From NCBI RefSeq assembly GCF_013449685.1, contig NZ_JACDSF010000041.1:458-40456 (forward strand): a DNA stretch of 39,999 bases, written 5' to 3'. Positions 1 through 7,996 of the stretch are shown here, piece by piece (position 1 is the first letter of the stretch; each line of letters opens with the position of its first letter). Made by a program: the position numbers and the translations under genes. The DNA comes from Pectobacterium brasiliense. Lineage in GTDB: Bacteria > Pseudomonadota > Gammaproteobacteria > Enterobacterales > Enterobacteriaceae. Below the pieces are notes generated by a model. It was not told where the DNA came from and ran no database searches. It saw only the letters and a program-made list of their open reading frames with translations.

Positions 1-184
1 TGCCGCGCCGGGAGCGCGTCACAGGCGGTCCGGGTAGCGGGCATGAACACCGAAGGTACCGCAAAGCGGCGTGATTCCCCGCGAAAAGCCGGGGGTCACG
101 GGGCGGCGGCGATTGAGCCGCACCGTGTCGGGCGCATGCGACAACGGTTACAGAAAACCACGAGAGCAAACGCGCACGAAACAT
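1..184 (-). other. Unassigned GC-rich reading frame running off the left edge
   Basis: On the minus strand an ATG at 184 opens a frame with no stop for at least 61 codons, to the window edge. It is rich in Arg, Pro and Ala. A second ATG at 189, in another frame, gives 13 codons, a TAA at 148-150, then a further open stretch in the same frame. I cannot tell which frame, if either, is used. The stretch is much more GC-rich than the AT-rich spacers elsewhere in the window. Small Arg/Pro-rich frames of this kind are common in prophage remnants of enterobacteria, but I recognise no family. The overlapping plus-strand frame starting at 71 runs into the 3' end of the AEC permease gene and looks like a shadow. 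Confidence 0.2.
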
Positions 185-239
185 GACATAACACTAACAG
201 AGTGCCTAACCACAGGCTTCCTCAGCCAAGCGTGGCTGG

Positions 240-1196
240 CTATAACCGCACACCCATCAGCGTCAGAATCAACGGCGTGGTTAACGCCGCCATCGCCGTT
301 GATAGCAGCAGGCTGGAGGCCACCGGGCCGCCCAATACATCAAACTGGCGCGACATCAGATAGACGTTGACGCCCACCGCCATCGACCCCAGCAGCACGA
401 CCGCACGCGTTTCCATTTCCGGCAGGCCGAGTGCAATCGCAATCCCCCAGATCACCAGCGGCTGTACCAGCAGTTTGATCGTGCAAATCGCCGTACTGAT
501 CTGCCAGCCGTCACGCACGCGGTATTCCGCCAGCCCCATTCCCAGTGCCACCAGCGACAGCGGTGCGGCAATCTGCCCCAGCATGGCAAGCGGCTGATCG
601 ACATACGACGGCAGCGGCAGGCCCGTCAGGCTGAATAAGGTCCCGGACAGAATGCCGATAATCAGCGGGTTCTTCAGCACGCCCAGCGCGGTTTTGGTAA
701 AGCCCTGTAGCGACAGCGCCCCGTTACGCGCCCATTCCACCGACACCGTTACCAGCGTCCACAAAATCAGCCCGTTAAACACCACGACCAGCGCGACAGA
801 CGGAATCGCCTCTTCGCCCAGCATCAGCGTGGCAATCGGCAGCCCCAGCATCACGTTGTTGGAGAAGATACCGCTCAGCGCAAACAGCGAGCCAGAGACG
901 CCATCAAGATGAAAGACCTTGCGCGCCACGATGCGGCCTAAGACAAACACCAGCAGGCAGCCGCCAAAAAAGGCGATCAGCAGCCGGGCATCCACCACCG
1001 GACGTTTGGAAAAATCCGACATCAGGCGGAACAGCATCGCGGGCATGGCGACGGAGAAGACAAAGCGCGTCATGCCGTCGGTCACGGTGGTCGGCCATTT
1101 ACCATAGCGAATCAGGCTATAGCCGAGGGCGATAAGAACAAAGAGGGGTAACGACAGAAAAATCTGGTGCCAAAGCGAAACAATAAATGCGGGCAT
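240..1196 (-). CDS. AEC-family (auxin efflux carrier-like) permease
   Basis: The 318-residue protein is almost entirely hydrophobic, with about ten predicted membrane segments in the two-halves layout of the AEC family (PF03547). The N-terminal half carries the helix followed by the conserved polar stretch around 'GIFSNNVMLGLPI', and the C-terminal half ends with 'STAMAALTTPLILTLMG'. Its length matches the family. AEC proteins move small organic anions or related metabolites across the inner membrane by a secondary mechanism; the substrate cannot be read from sequence. The start at 1196 is preceded by AAGGAAG at normal spacing. It lies downstream of ugpQ on the same strand but is separated by a 250-bp gap holding a palindromic repeat, so it is probably not part of the ugp operon. 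The plant-hormone name of the family does not imply auxin transport here. Confidence 0.85.
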   Translation of the reverse strand: MPAFIVSLWHQIFLSLPLFVLIALGYSLIRYGKWPTTVTDGMTRFVFSVAMPAMLFRLMSDFSKRPVVDARLLIAFFGGCLLVFVLGRIVARKVFHLDGVSGSLFALSGIFSNNVMLGLPIATLMLGEEAIPSVALVVVFNGLILWTLVTVSVEWARNGALSLQGFTKTALGVLKNPLIIGILSGTLFSLTGLPLPSYVDQPLAMLGQIAAPLSLVALGMGLAEYRVRDGWQISTAICTIKLLVQPLVIWGIAIALGLPEMETRAVVLLGSMAVGVNVYLMSRQFDVLGGPVASSLLLSTAMAALTTPLILTLMGVRL

Positions 1197-1254
1197 GACG
1201 CCACTTCCTTATTACCGGCACCGAGTCAGAAAGGGGATCCGTTATTACGGAGAT

Positions 1255-1380
1255 ATACCCTAAATAATTCGAGTTGCGTGAAGGCGGCAACTGCGAGAAT
1301 CCCCAGGAGCTTACTCAGGTAAGTGACTGGGGTGAGCAAAGGCAGCCAACGCACAAGCAGCTTGAAGTATGACGGGTATA
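1255..1380. repeat. Palindromic intergenic repeat of about 126 bp
   Basis: The outer arms form an imperfect inverted repeat: the left end reads ATACCCTAAATAATTCGAGT and the right end ends CTTGAAGTATGACGGGTAT. Inside lie short complementary blocks around 'CCCCAGGAGCTTACTC' and 'GTGACTGGGGTGAG'. From memory this matches a dispersed, non-coding, ERIC-like repeat class that is frequent between genes in Pectobacterium, Serratia and Yersinia. It sits between ugpQ and the AEC gene, where it could fold in the RNA and separate the two units. No second copy occurs in this window, so its repetitive nature rests on recollection and on its palindromic form. Confidence 0.6.
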
Positions 1381-1389
1381 AGGCAGACC

Positions 1390-2139
1390 TCAGCCGGTCG
1401 CGAAGTGTGCCCCGATTAAATCTATCCGGTCAGTACAGATACAGTCAACGCCCCAATCCAGCAAAGTTTGCGCGCGATCAGGTTGGTTGACGGTATAAAC
1501 CAGAATGCGCAAACCTGCAGCTTTCAGCGCCGCAACGCGTTCTGCCGTCAGCAGTTTGTGATTCAGGTGGATGGACACACAATCCAGACGCTGTGTTAAC
1601 ACCAACCAGTCCTCTTCCCATTCATCCAGCAGCAGCCCACGCGGCAGTTCTGGCACCGCCTGCTGCGCCGCTTCCAGGGCTTCGATAGAGAACGATGACA
1701 GCAGCGGTGCGACCGGATGATCGGCCCACAGCTGGCGCGCCGCCAGCGCAATCACCCGCCCGGTTTCTGTTTCATATCCGGTGGTGGGCTTAATTTCGAT
1801 GTTGGCCGCCATGCCGTACTGCACGCAGCGTTTTGCCACTTCCGATAGCAGCGGCAGACGTTCACCGACAAATTTATGACCGTACCAGCCGCCGACATCC
1901 AGCCCGACCAGCTTGTCCCACGGCAATTCACCTGCAATGCCCCAGCCGTTGCTGGTGCGCTCAAGCGTGTCGTCGTGTAGGAGGAAAATCTGGCCGTCCT
2001 GCGACAGCTTGGCATCAAATTCGATCATCTTGTGACCGAGGCTGGCACCAACATCAATCGCCGCCAGCGTGTTTTCCGGTGCCAGTGAACCGCCGCCGCG
2101 ATGGGCGACAATGCTCGGGTAAGGCCAGATTGTTTCCAT
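1390..2139 (-). CDS. ugpQ: Cytoplasmic glycerophosphodiester phosphodiesterase UgpQ
   Basis: UgpQ hydrolyses glycerophosphodiesters to sn-glycerol-3-phosphate and an alcohol as they enter through the UgpABCE transporter. The 249-residue protein (E. coli about 247) shows the GDPD (PF03009) signature: catalytic His13-Arg14 in 'AHRGGG', 'PENTLAA' at 21-27, metal ligands Glu40 and Asp42 in 'IEFDAK', and His55 in 'LLHDD'. No signal peptide is visible, in line with a cytoplasmic enzyme. The gene is last in ugpBAECQ: its ATG shares one base with the ugpC stop (TAATG), so translation is probably coupled. No clear terminator follows; the palindromic repeat begins ten bases after the stop. Confidence 0.97.
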   Translation of the reverse strand: METIWPYPSIVAHRGGGSLAPENTLAAIDVGASLGHKMIEFDAKLSQDGQIFLLHDDTLERTSNGWGIAGELPWDKLVGLDVGGWYGHKFVGERLPLLSEVAKRCVQYGMAANIEIKPTTGYETETGRVIALAARQLWADHPVAPLLSSFSIEALEAAQQAVPELPRGLLLDEWEEDWLVLTQRLDCVSIHLNHKLLTAERVAALKAAGLRILVYTVNQPDRAQTLLDWGVDCICTDRIDLIGAHFATG

Positions 2140-3212
2140 TATTCCATCCGTAATCCGCTTTGCGAATCAAACAGGTGCCATGATGACGTCGGTAAGTGTA
2201 ACCAAAGCGTCGAGCCGATCGCGGGGCAGTGCTCATAAGAGAGCCGCGCGATCACGTTCTGCCCACCCCACTTGCCGTGCGCTAAATTGTCTGCGCCCAG
2301 CAGTTCGAGTGTTGAAATCTGCAACGGGATACCGCCGGTTTCGCTCGTCGCCAGCTGAATATGCTCTGGTCGAACCCCCAGCGTCAATGCTTTACCGCGC
2401 CATTGCGGCTTCGGTTCAGGCAGCGCCAGCGCGATGTCACCATCGATTTCAAAGCGGCAGCCGTCATCGCTAATGCGACCTGACCACAGGTTCATGGCCG
2501 GTGAACCAATAAAGCTGGCCACAAACAACGATGCCGGGCGGCGATAAATCTCAGCCGGCGCACCGATTTGTTCGGCGATCCCTTTGTTCATGACGATAAC
2601 GCGCTGTGCCAGCGTCATCGCTTCAACCTGATCGTGCGTGACGTACAGGCTGGTGGTTTTCAGGCGCTGGTGCAGTTGCTGTAACTCGAGCCGCATCTGT
2701 ACGCGCAATTTGGCATCCAGATTCGACAACGGTTCGTCGAACAAGAACACCGCCGGTTCACGTACAATCGCCCGCCCCATCGCCACGCGCTGACGCTGGC
2801 CGCCCGATAGCTCACGCGGTTTGCGTTGCAGCAGCGGCATCAGCTCCAGAATTCGCGCCGCATCTTCCACGCGCTCGCGGATCTGCGCCTTGCCGAAGCC
2901 ACGAATTTTCAGGCCGTAAGCCATATTGTCGAACACGTTCATATGGGGATAAAGCGCATAGTTCTGGAACACCATCGCAATACCGCGATCTTTCGGTTCC
3001 AGATTGGTGACCCGCTGGTTATCAATGTAGATATCACCACTGGTGGTGCGTTCGAGACCTGCGACCATGCGTAGGAGTGTCGATTTGCCACAGCCTGACG
3101 GCCCGACCATCACCACGAATTCGCCGTCCGCAACGTCCAGATCGATAGGTTGGATAATCTGTGTTTTGCCATCGTAAGACTTGGTGACGGCCTGAAGTTT
3201 TAAACATGCCAT
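2139..3212 (-). CDS. ugpC: Glycerol-3-phosphate ABC transporter ATPase UgpC
   Basis: UgpC is the ATP-hydrolysing subunit that powers import through UgpA/UgpE. In the 357 residues I can place Walker [10 protein letters not shown] at 37-45, the Q-loop glutamine at 83, the LSGGQ signature at 135-139, Walker B ending in Asp159-Glu160, and the switch histidine at 193. The C-terminal 120 residues form the regulatory (TOBE) domain of the MalK/UgpC subfamily; in E. coli this domain mediates control by inorganic phosphate. The gene follows ugpE after 25 bases and overlaps ugpQ by one base. Sequence alone separates it poorly from other MalK-like ATPases, but the operon context fixes the assignment. Confidence 0.97.
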   Translation of the reverse strand: MACLKLQAVTKSYDGKTQIIQPIDLDVADGEFVVMVGPSGCGKSTLLRMVAGLERTTSGDIYIDNQRVTNLEPKDRGIAMVFQNYALYPHMNVFDNMAYGLKIRGFGKAQIRERVEDAARILELMPLLQRKPRELSGGQRQRVAMGRAIVREPAVFLFDEPLSNLDAKLRVQMRLELQQLHQRLKTTSLYVTHDQVEAMTLAQRVIVMNKGIAEQIGAPAEIYRRPASLFVASFIGSPAMNLWSGRISDDGCRFEIDGDIALALPEPKPQWRGKALTLGVRPEHIQLATSETGGIPLQISTLELLGADNLAHGKWGGQNVIARLSYEHCPAIGSTLWLHLPTSSWHLFDSQSGLRME

Positions 3213-3237
3213 AAGCGTTTCCGAAATTCGTCTCGAT

Positions 3238-4083
3238 TTATTTTTCGCTGTCGACCAGACCGCGAACGAACCAGCGCTGCATCAGTAGCACGACCAGCAG
3301 CGGCGGCAACATGGTCAGCAGCATGGCCGCCATCACCTGATTCCACTGCGTGGCCCCATCGCCGGAGGCAATCATGCTTTTAATCCCAGCGACTGCGGTG
3401 CCCAGACTGGCATCGCTGACAATCAGCAGCGGCCACAGGTATTGGTTCCAGCCGTAGATGAACGTGATCACGAACAGCGCCGCCAGATTGGTCTTCGACA
3501 GCGGTAACACCATGTCGAAGAAGAAACGCATCGGGCTGGCACCGTCGATACGCGCCGCTTCCATCAATTCATCCGGCAGCGTCATAAAGAACTGACGGAA
3601 CAGGAAGGTCGCGGTCGCCGAAGCCATCAGCGGCAGCGTTAAACCGGTGTAGCTGTCCATCATGTCCAGCCGCGCGATCACTTCCACCGTCGGGAAAATA
3701 CGCACTTCCACCGGCAGCATCAGCGTCAGAAAAATCATCCAGAAGAACAGGTTGCGCAGCGGAAAACGGAAATAGACGATGGCGTAAGCGGACAGGATCG
3801 ATACGGTGATTTTTCCTATCGTAATCGCCAGCGCCATCACGAAGCTGTTGAGCAGCATCAGTCCGAACGGCGTGGTGTTGTTGCCCGCACCGTGCAGCCA
3901 GATATAACGCAGGTTTTCCCACAGGTGAGAACCGGGGATGAGCGTCATCGGAGCCTGAAAGACTTCCTGATTATCCAGCGTGGCGGCCACAAACCCCACG
4001 TACAGCGGAAACAGTACGGCGAGAATGCCGACGATCAGCATGACGTGGCTGAAAATATCTAACCCGCGACGATTCTCAATCAT
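3238..4083 (-). CDS. ugpE: Glycerol-3-phosphate ABC transporter permease UgpE
   Basis: This is one of the two inner-membrane channel subunits. It has six predicted membrane segments and the EAA coupling motif '[10 protein letters not shown]' about two thirds of the way along, which contacts the UgpC ATPase. I chose the ATG at 4083, two codons inside the longest frame, because 'MIENR' matches the E. coli N-terminus as I remember it and gives 281 residues, the usual family length. The upstream ATG at 4089 is possible. It lies between ugpA (gap about 25 bases) and ugpC on the same strand. Confidence 0.96.
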   Translation of the reverse strand: MIENRRGLDIFSHVMLIVGILAVLFPLYVGFVAATLDNQEVFQAPMTLIPGSHLWENLRYIWLHGAGNNTTPFGLMLLNSFVMALAITIGKITVSILSAYAIVYFRFPLRNLFFWMIFLTLMLPVEVRIFPTVEVIARLDMMDSYTGLTLPLMASATATFLFRQFFMTLPDELMEAARIDGASPMRFFFDMVLPLSKTNLAALFVITFIYGWNQYLWPLLIVSDASLGTAVAGIKSMIASGDGATQWNQVMAAMLLTMLPPLLVVLLMQRWFVRGLVDSEK

Positions 4084-4108
4084 TGGCATTGACCTTGTAG
4101 ATTTATCT

Positions 4109-4996
4109 TCATTGGTAATTCACCTTCCGCTCAACAAAACGGAACTGAATCACGGTCAGCCCGATAACCAGTATCATCAGTACCACCGACTGCGCTGCCG
4201 AACTGGACAGATCCAGCCCTGCGAAGCCTTCACGATAAATTTTGTAGATCAGCGTGGTCGTCGACTGCACAGGCCCACCGGCCGTTGCGGCATCGATAAT
4301 CGGGAAGGTATCGAAAAAGGCGTACACCAGATTGACCACCAGCAGGAAGAAGCTCACCGGAGAAATCATCGGCAGCACCAGATTGAAGAAGCGCCGCACG
4401 GGGCCAGCACCATCAATCGCGCCCGCTTCCACCAGCGAACGGGGGATCGATTGCAGCGCGGCAAGGAAGAACAGGAAGTTATAGCTAATCTGTTTCCAGA
4501 CCGATGCCAGCACGACTAAAAACATCGCCTGACCGCTGTTCTGTGCGTGGTTCCACGTATAGCCCAGCAGCCCGAGAAAGTGGGTGATCAGCCCCAGACC
4601 GGGGTTAAACAAGAACATCCACAGCACGGCAGCAACGGCCGGTGCCACGGCATACGGCAGGATGATCAACGTCTGGTACAGGCGGCTGGCACGGATCACG
4701 TAGTCCACCAGCGCGGCCAGAAAGAGTGAAATCAGCATGCCAAACCCTGCCACCAGAAAGCTGAATATCAGCGTGGTGTAAAACGAATCAAGGTAGTAAG
4801 GGTTATTAAGCAGTTGCCTGAAGTTTTCCATGCCGACAAATTCGCTGGATAACCCAAATGGATCCAGGTTCTGCACCGAATACCACAGCGCCTGACCAGC
4901 AGGCCAGATAAAGAAAATCACGGTAATCAGCAGTTGAGGTAACACCAGCACGTAAGGCAACCAACTGCTGCGAAAAACGGGGCGGGATGATGTCAT
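4109..4996 (-). CDS. ugpA: Glycerol-3-phosphate ABC transporter permease UgpA
   Basis: UgpA is the partner channel subunit to UgpE. It has six membrane segments, the first at about residues 12-32, and an EAA motif '[10 protein letters not shown]' in the last third. The start at 4996 gives '[12 protein letters not shown]', close to the E. coli N-terminus, and 295 residues, the E. coli length. The longest frame begins four codons earlier at 5008, but no ribosome-binding site is visible before it. A short hairpin (5028-5045) lies between ugpB and ugpA. The following ugpE begins about 25 bases downstream. Confidence 0.96.
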   Translation of the reverse strand: MTSSRPVFRSSWLPYVLVLPQLLITVIFFIWPAGQALWYSVQNLDPFGLSSEFVGMENFRQLLNNPYYLDSFYTTLIFSFLVAGFGMLISLFLAALVDYVIRASRLYQTLIILPYAVAPAVAAVLWMFLFNPGLGLITHFLGLLGYTWNHAQNSGQAMFLVVLASVWKQISYNFLFFLAALQSIPRSLVEAGAIDGAGPVRRFFNLVLPMISPVSFFLLVVNLVYAFFDTFPIIDAATAGGPVQSTTTLIYKIYREGFAGLDLSSSAAQSVVLMILVIGLTVIQFRFVERKVNYQ

Positions 4997-5027
4997 GCGG
5001 TAACTCATTGCAAACAGAAAAGAAACA

Positions 5028-5045
5028 GGCCGATTCCCTTCGGCC
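5028..5045 (-). other. Short hairpin in the ugpB-ugpA gap
   Basis: GGCCG and CGGCC pair perfectly around an 8-base loop, in the 72-base gap between the ugpB stop and the ugpA start. No T-run follows in the direction of transcription, so it is not a classical terminator. In ABC transporter operons such hairpins after the binding-protein gene often protect the upstream message and lower expression of membrane subunits. That role is inferred here. Confidence 0.4.
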
Positions 5046-5068
5046 CGATATTGCTCAACAGAAGCGTA

Positions 5069-6403
5069 TTACTTCGTCGATTGTTCAAAGCGACGCAGCA
5101 GTGCGTTACCGCGTTCTACTGCGCTATCCAACGCCTGTTGTGGCGTCTTCTTATTGGTCCATACGCTTTCTAATTCTTCATCCACAACGGTACGAATTTG
5201 CGGCATGTTGCCCAAACGCAGACCTTTGGTGAACGGCAACGGTGGCTTGTTCAGCATCTGACGCGTGGCGATATCCGCACCTGGGTTTTTCTCGTAGAAG
5301 CCCTGCTTCTGCGTCAGTTCGTACGCCGCAGTAGTGATTGGCAGGTAACCGGTTTTCTGATGCCATTCAGCGGCATTTTCCGGCTCGGCCAGGAACTTCA
5401 TAAACTCAGCGACGCCTTTGTAGGTCGCGGCATCTTTACCGCCCATCACCCACAGGCTGGCACCACCGATAATGGCGTTCTGCGGTGCACCTTTCGCATC
5501 GGCGTCATACGGCATCATGCCAACACCGTAATTGAACTTGGCGTGTTCCCGAATGTTCGCCAGCGAACCGGAAGAGGCGGTCGTAATAGCGCAGTCGCCG
5601 TTATAGAACTTCTCGGTCGGCTCATCCTTACGCCCAAAATAGGTGAAGTCACCCTTCTTGTTCATGTCCTGCAACAGCTGGATGTGCTTAACCTGCGTTG
5701 GTTTGTTGAATTCCAACACGGCATCGGTGCCGTCAAAGCCGTTATTTTTGCTCGCAACGGGCAGACCGTGCCAGGCACTGAAGTTTTCAATCTGAATCCA
5801 GCCCTGCCAGCCGCTGGCGTAGCCGCACTTCATCCCAGTTGCACGCAGTTTGGCGGTGTATTCAGCCATCTGCTGCCAGGTTTTCGGCGGCTGCTCAGGA
5901 TCTAAACCGGCCTTCTTGAAGGCATCTTTGTTGTAGTACAGCACCGGCGTGGAGCTGTTAAACGGCTGCGACAGCAGGTGACCGCTCTTCGCATCGGTGT
6001 AATAACCGGAGACAGTCGGTACAAACACCGATTCATCGAAATTAATGCCTGCGTCTTTGAAGACTTCATAGACAGGCTTGATGGCTTTACTTGCCATCAT
6101 GGTCGCCGTACCGACTTCATAGACCTGCAAAATAGCGGGCGCATTCCCCGCACGATAGGCCGCAATCCCGGCGGCCAGATTCTGTTCGTAGTTGCCTTTA
6201 TAGACCGGAACAATTTTTACATCGCTGTGCGCTTGGTTAAAACGGTCAGCCAGAGAATTCACTTCTTTCCCTAATTCGCCTTCCATGGAGTGCCAGAAAG
6301 GAATTTCTGTCGCGGCTTGCGCACTGGCGCTCATCAGCGCTAATGCCACACACGCCGCGGCGGTGCGAATAGCATGTGTTTTACGAATTGTGTTGTTGAA
6401 CAT
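5069..6403 (-). CDS. ugpB: Periplasmic glycerol-3-phosphate binding protein UgpB
   Basis: UgpB captures sn-glycerol-3-phosphate and glycerophosphodiesters in the periplasm and delivers them to UgpAE. From the ATG at 6403 the protein has 444 residues (E. coli about 438), with a Sec signal peptide: basic 'RKTHAIR', hydrophobic '[17 protein letters not shown]', cleavage probably after AQA, then mature '[18 protein letters not shown]', typical of family 1 solute-binding proteins (PF01547). The longest frame begins with a TTG at 6418, but the ATG at 6403 has a clear AGGAGA six bases upstream. It is the first and probably most expressed gene of ugpBAECQ, and lies directly below a PhoB-type promoter (6475-6518). 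Confidence 0.97.
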   Translation of the reverse strand: MFNNTIRKTHAIRTAAACVALALMSASAQAATEIPFWHSMEGELGKEVNSLADRFNQAHSDVKIVPVYKGNYEQNLAAGIAAYRAGNAPAILQVYEVGTATMMASKAIKPVYEVFKDAGINFDESVFVPTVSGYYTDAKSGHLLSQPFNSSTPVLYYNKDAFKKAGLDPEQPPKTWQQMAEYTAKLRATGMKCGYASGWQGWIQIENFSAWHGLPVASKNNGFDGTDAVLEFNKPTQVKHIQLLQDMNKKGDFTYFGRKDEPTEKFYNGDCAITTASSGSLANIREHAKFNYGVGMMPYDADAKGAPQNAIIGGASLWVMGGKDAATYKGVAEFMKFLAEPENAAEWHQKTGYLPITTAAYELTQKQGFYEKNPGADIATRQMLNKPPLPFTKGLRLGNMPQIRTVVDEELESVWTNKKTPQQALDSAVERGNALLRRFEQSTK

Positions 6404-6474
6404 GCCTGTCTCCTGCAATCAATTAAATGCGCCATCATCACGGCGTTTTTTATGCGAAGGTAAACATGACATGA

Positions 6475-6518
6475 GCGCATGACAGAAAAATAACTGGAAG
6501 ATGACGGGAAAGTGACAA
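6475..6518 (-). promoter_or_regulatory. Four tandem 11-bp Pho-box half units upstream of ugpB
   Basis: Read on the minus strand, four consecutive 11-mers follow each other: TTGTCACTTTC, CCGTCATCTTC, CAGTTATTTTT, CTGTCATGCGC. A PhoB box is two direct repeats of CTGTCAT plus four A/T-rich bases, so this is room for two boxes in tandem, with the third unit the weakest. A CATAAA -10-like element lies about 20 bases downstream, and ugpB starts about 70 bases downstream. This fits the known phosphate-starvation control of ugp in E. coli, where PhoB replaces the -35 contact. Confidence 0.8.
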
Positions 6519-6534
6519 GGAAGGAGGGAAAGCT

Positions 6535-7200
6535 CTAAATTTTAATTGGATAGAGTAGCATCAGGGGCTGCACTGGCGAGGGCTCAAAAGCGAATTTAAG
6601 GTAGAAATTGCGCACGTTCTCATCCAGCGCGTGAACGACTAATGCCCTCACACCCACTTGCAAAGCAATATTCTCAGTCCGAAATATCGCGTCTTTTAAT
6701 AAAGCCACACCCAAACCTTTACCAGAATACGCCAGATCAATGGCAAGCCGCCCAAGGACAATGACTGGTAGTGATTCGGGGGCATTACGTCTATATGCAC
6801 CAGGCGCTGTATTTCTCCAGGGCGAGATCTAACTCACTTTGTGTGGTTATTATGCTCAAAATAGATACGATTTCAGTTCAAAGAATGCACGTCAGATACA
6901 TAATTACCGATTGATAAAAGGTTATTAATATATGGGTATTATCAAATTTCTTGAATTGTATGCGTTTTAAGCAAAGTGGAATCCCGCCCTGGTATTTCTC
7001 TGAACGCTACCTGTTGATAAACAATAATATCCAATCACCTGATGTGTGCCTTCAGCGCAAATCACATATACACGAGAAATCCCTGCACTATGATTTTTTA
7101 GCGCTTTCTTTTTTAGCCATTCATTCAAGCTCGGTTCTTGGCTGCAAAATTCAGCAAGATTATGGCTGGAAGATAATGGCTCTGGCGCAGTTATTCCCAT
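6535..7200 (-). pseudogene. TacT-like GNAT toxin split by a MITE
   Basis: The N-terminal part (7200 down to 6992) reads 'MGITAPEPLSSSHNLAEF', 'LNEWLKKKALKN' and 'VIGYYCLSTGSV'. The C-terminal part (6817 down to 6535) reads 'LPVIVLGRLAIDLAYSGKGL', 'RALVVHALDENVRNFYLKF' and ends 'YPIKI'. Removing the 174-bp insert at 6818-6991 and one 9-bp target copy joins the two in one frame of 160 residues plus stop, the usual length of TacT-type acetyltransferase toxins. These acetylate aminoacyl-tRNA. The GNAT acetyl-CoA loop (SGKGLG) and the conserved Tyr of 'NFYLKF' lie in the detached C-terminal part. As it stands translation ends at 6967-6969 after 77 residues, with no acetyl-CoA site, so the toxin should be inactive. 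The start overlaps the antitoxin by 10 bases. Confidence 0.88.
6818..6991. mobile_element. 174-bp MITE with 9-bp target duplication
   Basis: The element is flanked by GTATTTCTC at 6809-6817 and again at 6992-7000, a perfect 9-bp direct repeat. Its ends are inverted repeats: left CAGGGCGAGATCTAACTCAC, right (complement) CAGGGCGGGATTCCACTTTG. These match at 10 of the first 11 bases and, after a short indel, again at ACTTTG. The interior is AT-rich and has no coding frame, so movement would need a transposase supplied in trans. Ends beginning CAGGG and an 8-10 bp target duplication would suit the ISAs1/H-repeat group, but that link is from memory. Excision in silico restores the host gene exactly, which supports both boundaries. 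Confidence 0.85.
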
Positions 7201-7475
7201 GGCGATTTGCGGCTCATTAGATCGTTAATGCGAGCCTGACGCTCTGCGGTGATAGGCGCATCCAACTCGGCCAAAAATTCGTCAAACTGTTCGTTATCCA
7301 AAATAAACAAACGTTGATCCAACAAAATGTCCTGCGCCTCGCGGCAGGCTGCTTCAAGCATAAAATCGGTACGCGATTTTGACACAAGGTTTGCAGCCAT
7401 ATCGATCAAATCCCGTTGGGAGGCTTTGGCCCGAATATTGATTGGCGCTTCTTTAGTTTCAGGTTTCATCATCAT
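7191..7475 (-). CDS. TacA-like DUF1778 antitoxin
   Basis: This is the antitoxin partner of the disrupted GNAT toxin. From the first of three adjacent ATGs (7475, 7472, 7469) it has 94 residues. The N-terminal half, 'INIRAKASQRDLIDMAANLV' and 'SRTDFMLEAACREAQ', is the ribbon-helix-helix region of DUF1778 (PF08681), which dimerises and binds its own operator. The C-terminal tail, 'FDEFLAELDAPITAERQARI', is the part that wraps the toxin in TacA-TacT complexes. The stop overlaps the toxin start by 10 bases. A longer frame reaches 7550, but its extra N-terminus is unlike the family and crosses the promoter region. The antitoxin is intact although its toxin is broken, so it may persist as a stand-alone repressor or protect against related toxins. 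Confidence 0.88.
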   Translation of the reverse strand: MMMKPETKEAPINIRAKASQRDLIDMAANLVSKSRTDFMLEAACREAQDILLDQRLFILDNEQFDEFLAELDAPITAERQARINDLMSRKSPWE

Positions 7476-7491
7476 GCCCGTGTAGTGAATC

Positions 7492-7519
7492 GCTATACAA
7501 CTATACATGATGTGTACAA
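7492..7519 (-). promoter_or_regulatory. Probable promoter of the DUF1778/GNAT operon
   Basis: On the minus strand TTGTAC (-35) and TATAGC (-10) are separated by 16 bases, about 17 bases before the first antitoxin ATG. The region is rich in short palindromic words (TGTACA, and GTGTAG...TACAC further upstream), as expected where a ribbon-helix-helix antitoxin binds its own promoter. Match to consensus is only moderate. Confidence 0.4.
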
Positions 7520-7578
7520 AAATGCTACACACCGGAACATCACCATACATTCAAATGCGCTTGCTGCTTTATTCAGGC

Positions 7579-7995
7579 CTATTTTCGAATGACATCAACG
7601 ATAACGGTTTTAGGATCGTTGATGATTCCTATATGTATCGTTTTATCTGAATCCGTAGACTTCCAATACTCACCCGTTGTGTCTGTGTAGCTCAGCGTAA
7701 AGCCAAGCGACGCTAGATAGCCGCGTATGTTTGTCGCGTCATTGGTGTTTTGAAACGTAATATTACTGACTTCCAATGCAGGGCCATCAACGGTTGCATA
7801 GCCAAAATCATAGATAGAAGAAATACGCGGGCAATTTTTAATGATCTCATCCGTCAGCATTTCATATCGTCGGGTGTCCTGTTCCGTGTAGCGAGAACTC
7901 CCCTCCGTCAGAATAACCATGGCAGGCCAATAATAGATAAGCGGCAAGGCAATGAGGAGCGATATGACGAGTGGTATAATTATCTTTTTTTTCAT
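7579..7995 (-). CDS. Small membrane-anchored protein of unknown function
   Basis: I do not recognise this 138-residue protein. It begins 'MKKKIIIPLVISLLIALPLI', a lysine-rich start and one hydrophobic helix (about residues 4-24) that is either an anchor or an uncleaved signal, followed by a roughly 110-residue soluble domain with one cysteine, probably periplasmic. The ATG at 7995 comes one base after the TAA stop of the upstream DUF4056-like gene, so the two are almost certainly translated together. The longest frame starts at 8043 inside that gene and is less likely. Its tight link to the DUF4056-like gene suggests a joint function. An effector/immunity or lipoprotein-processing role is conceivable, but nothing in the sequence shows it. 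Confidence 0.7.
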   Translation of the reverse strand: MKKKIIIPLVISLLIALPLIYYWPAMVILTEGSSRYTEQDTRRYEMLTDEIIKNCPRISSIYDFGYATVDGPALEVSNITFQNTNDATNIRGYLASLGFTLSYTDTTGEYWKSTDSDKTIHIGIINDPKTVIVDVIRK

Positions 7996-7996
7996 G

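Noticed and set aside
71-370. Plus-strand frame of 99 codons at the left edge
   Set aside because: It runs antisense into the 3' end of the AEC permease gene, with no binding site and no recognisable domain.
1255-1380. Small regulatory RNA between ugpQ and the AEC gene
   Set aside because: The palindromic form is better explained by a dispersed intergenic repeat; no promoter for a separate RNA was visible.
5198-5905. Long plus-strand frame of 235 codons opposite ugpB
   Set aside because: It mirrors the codon pattern of ugpB and has no family features.
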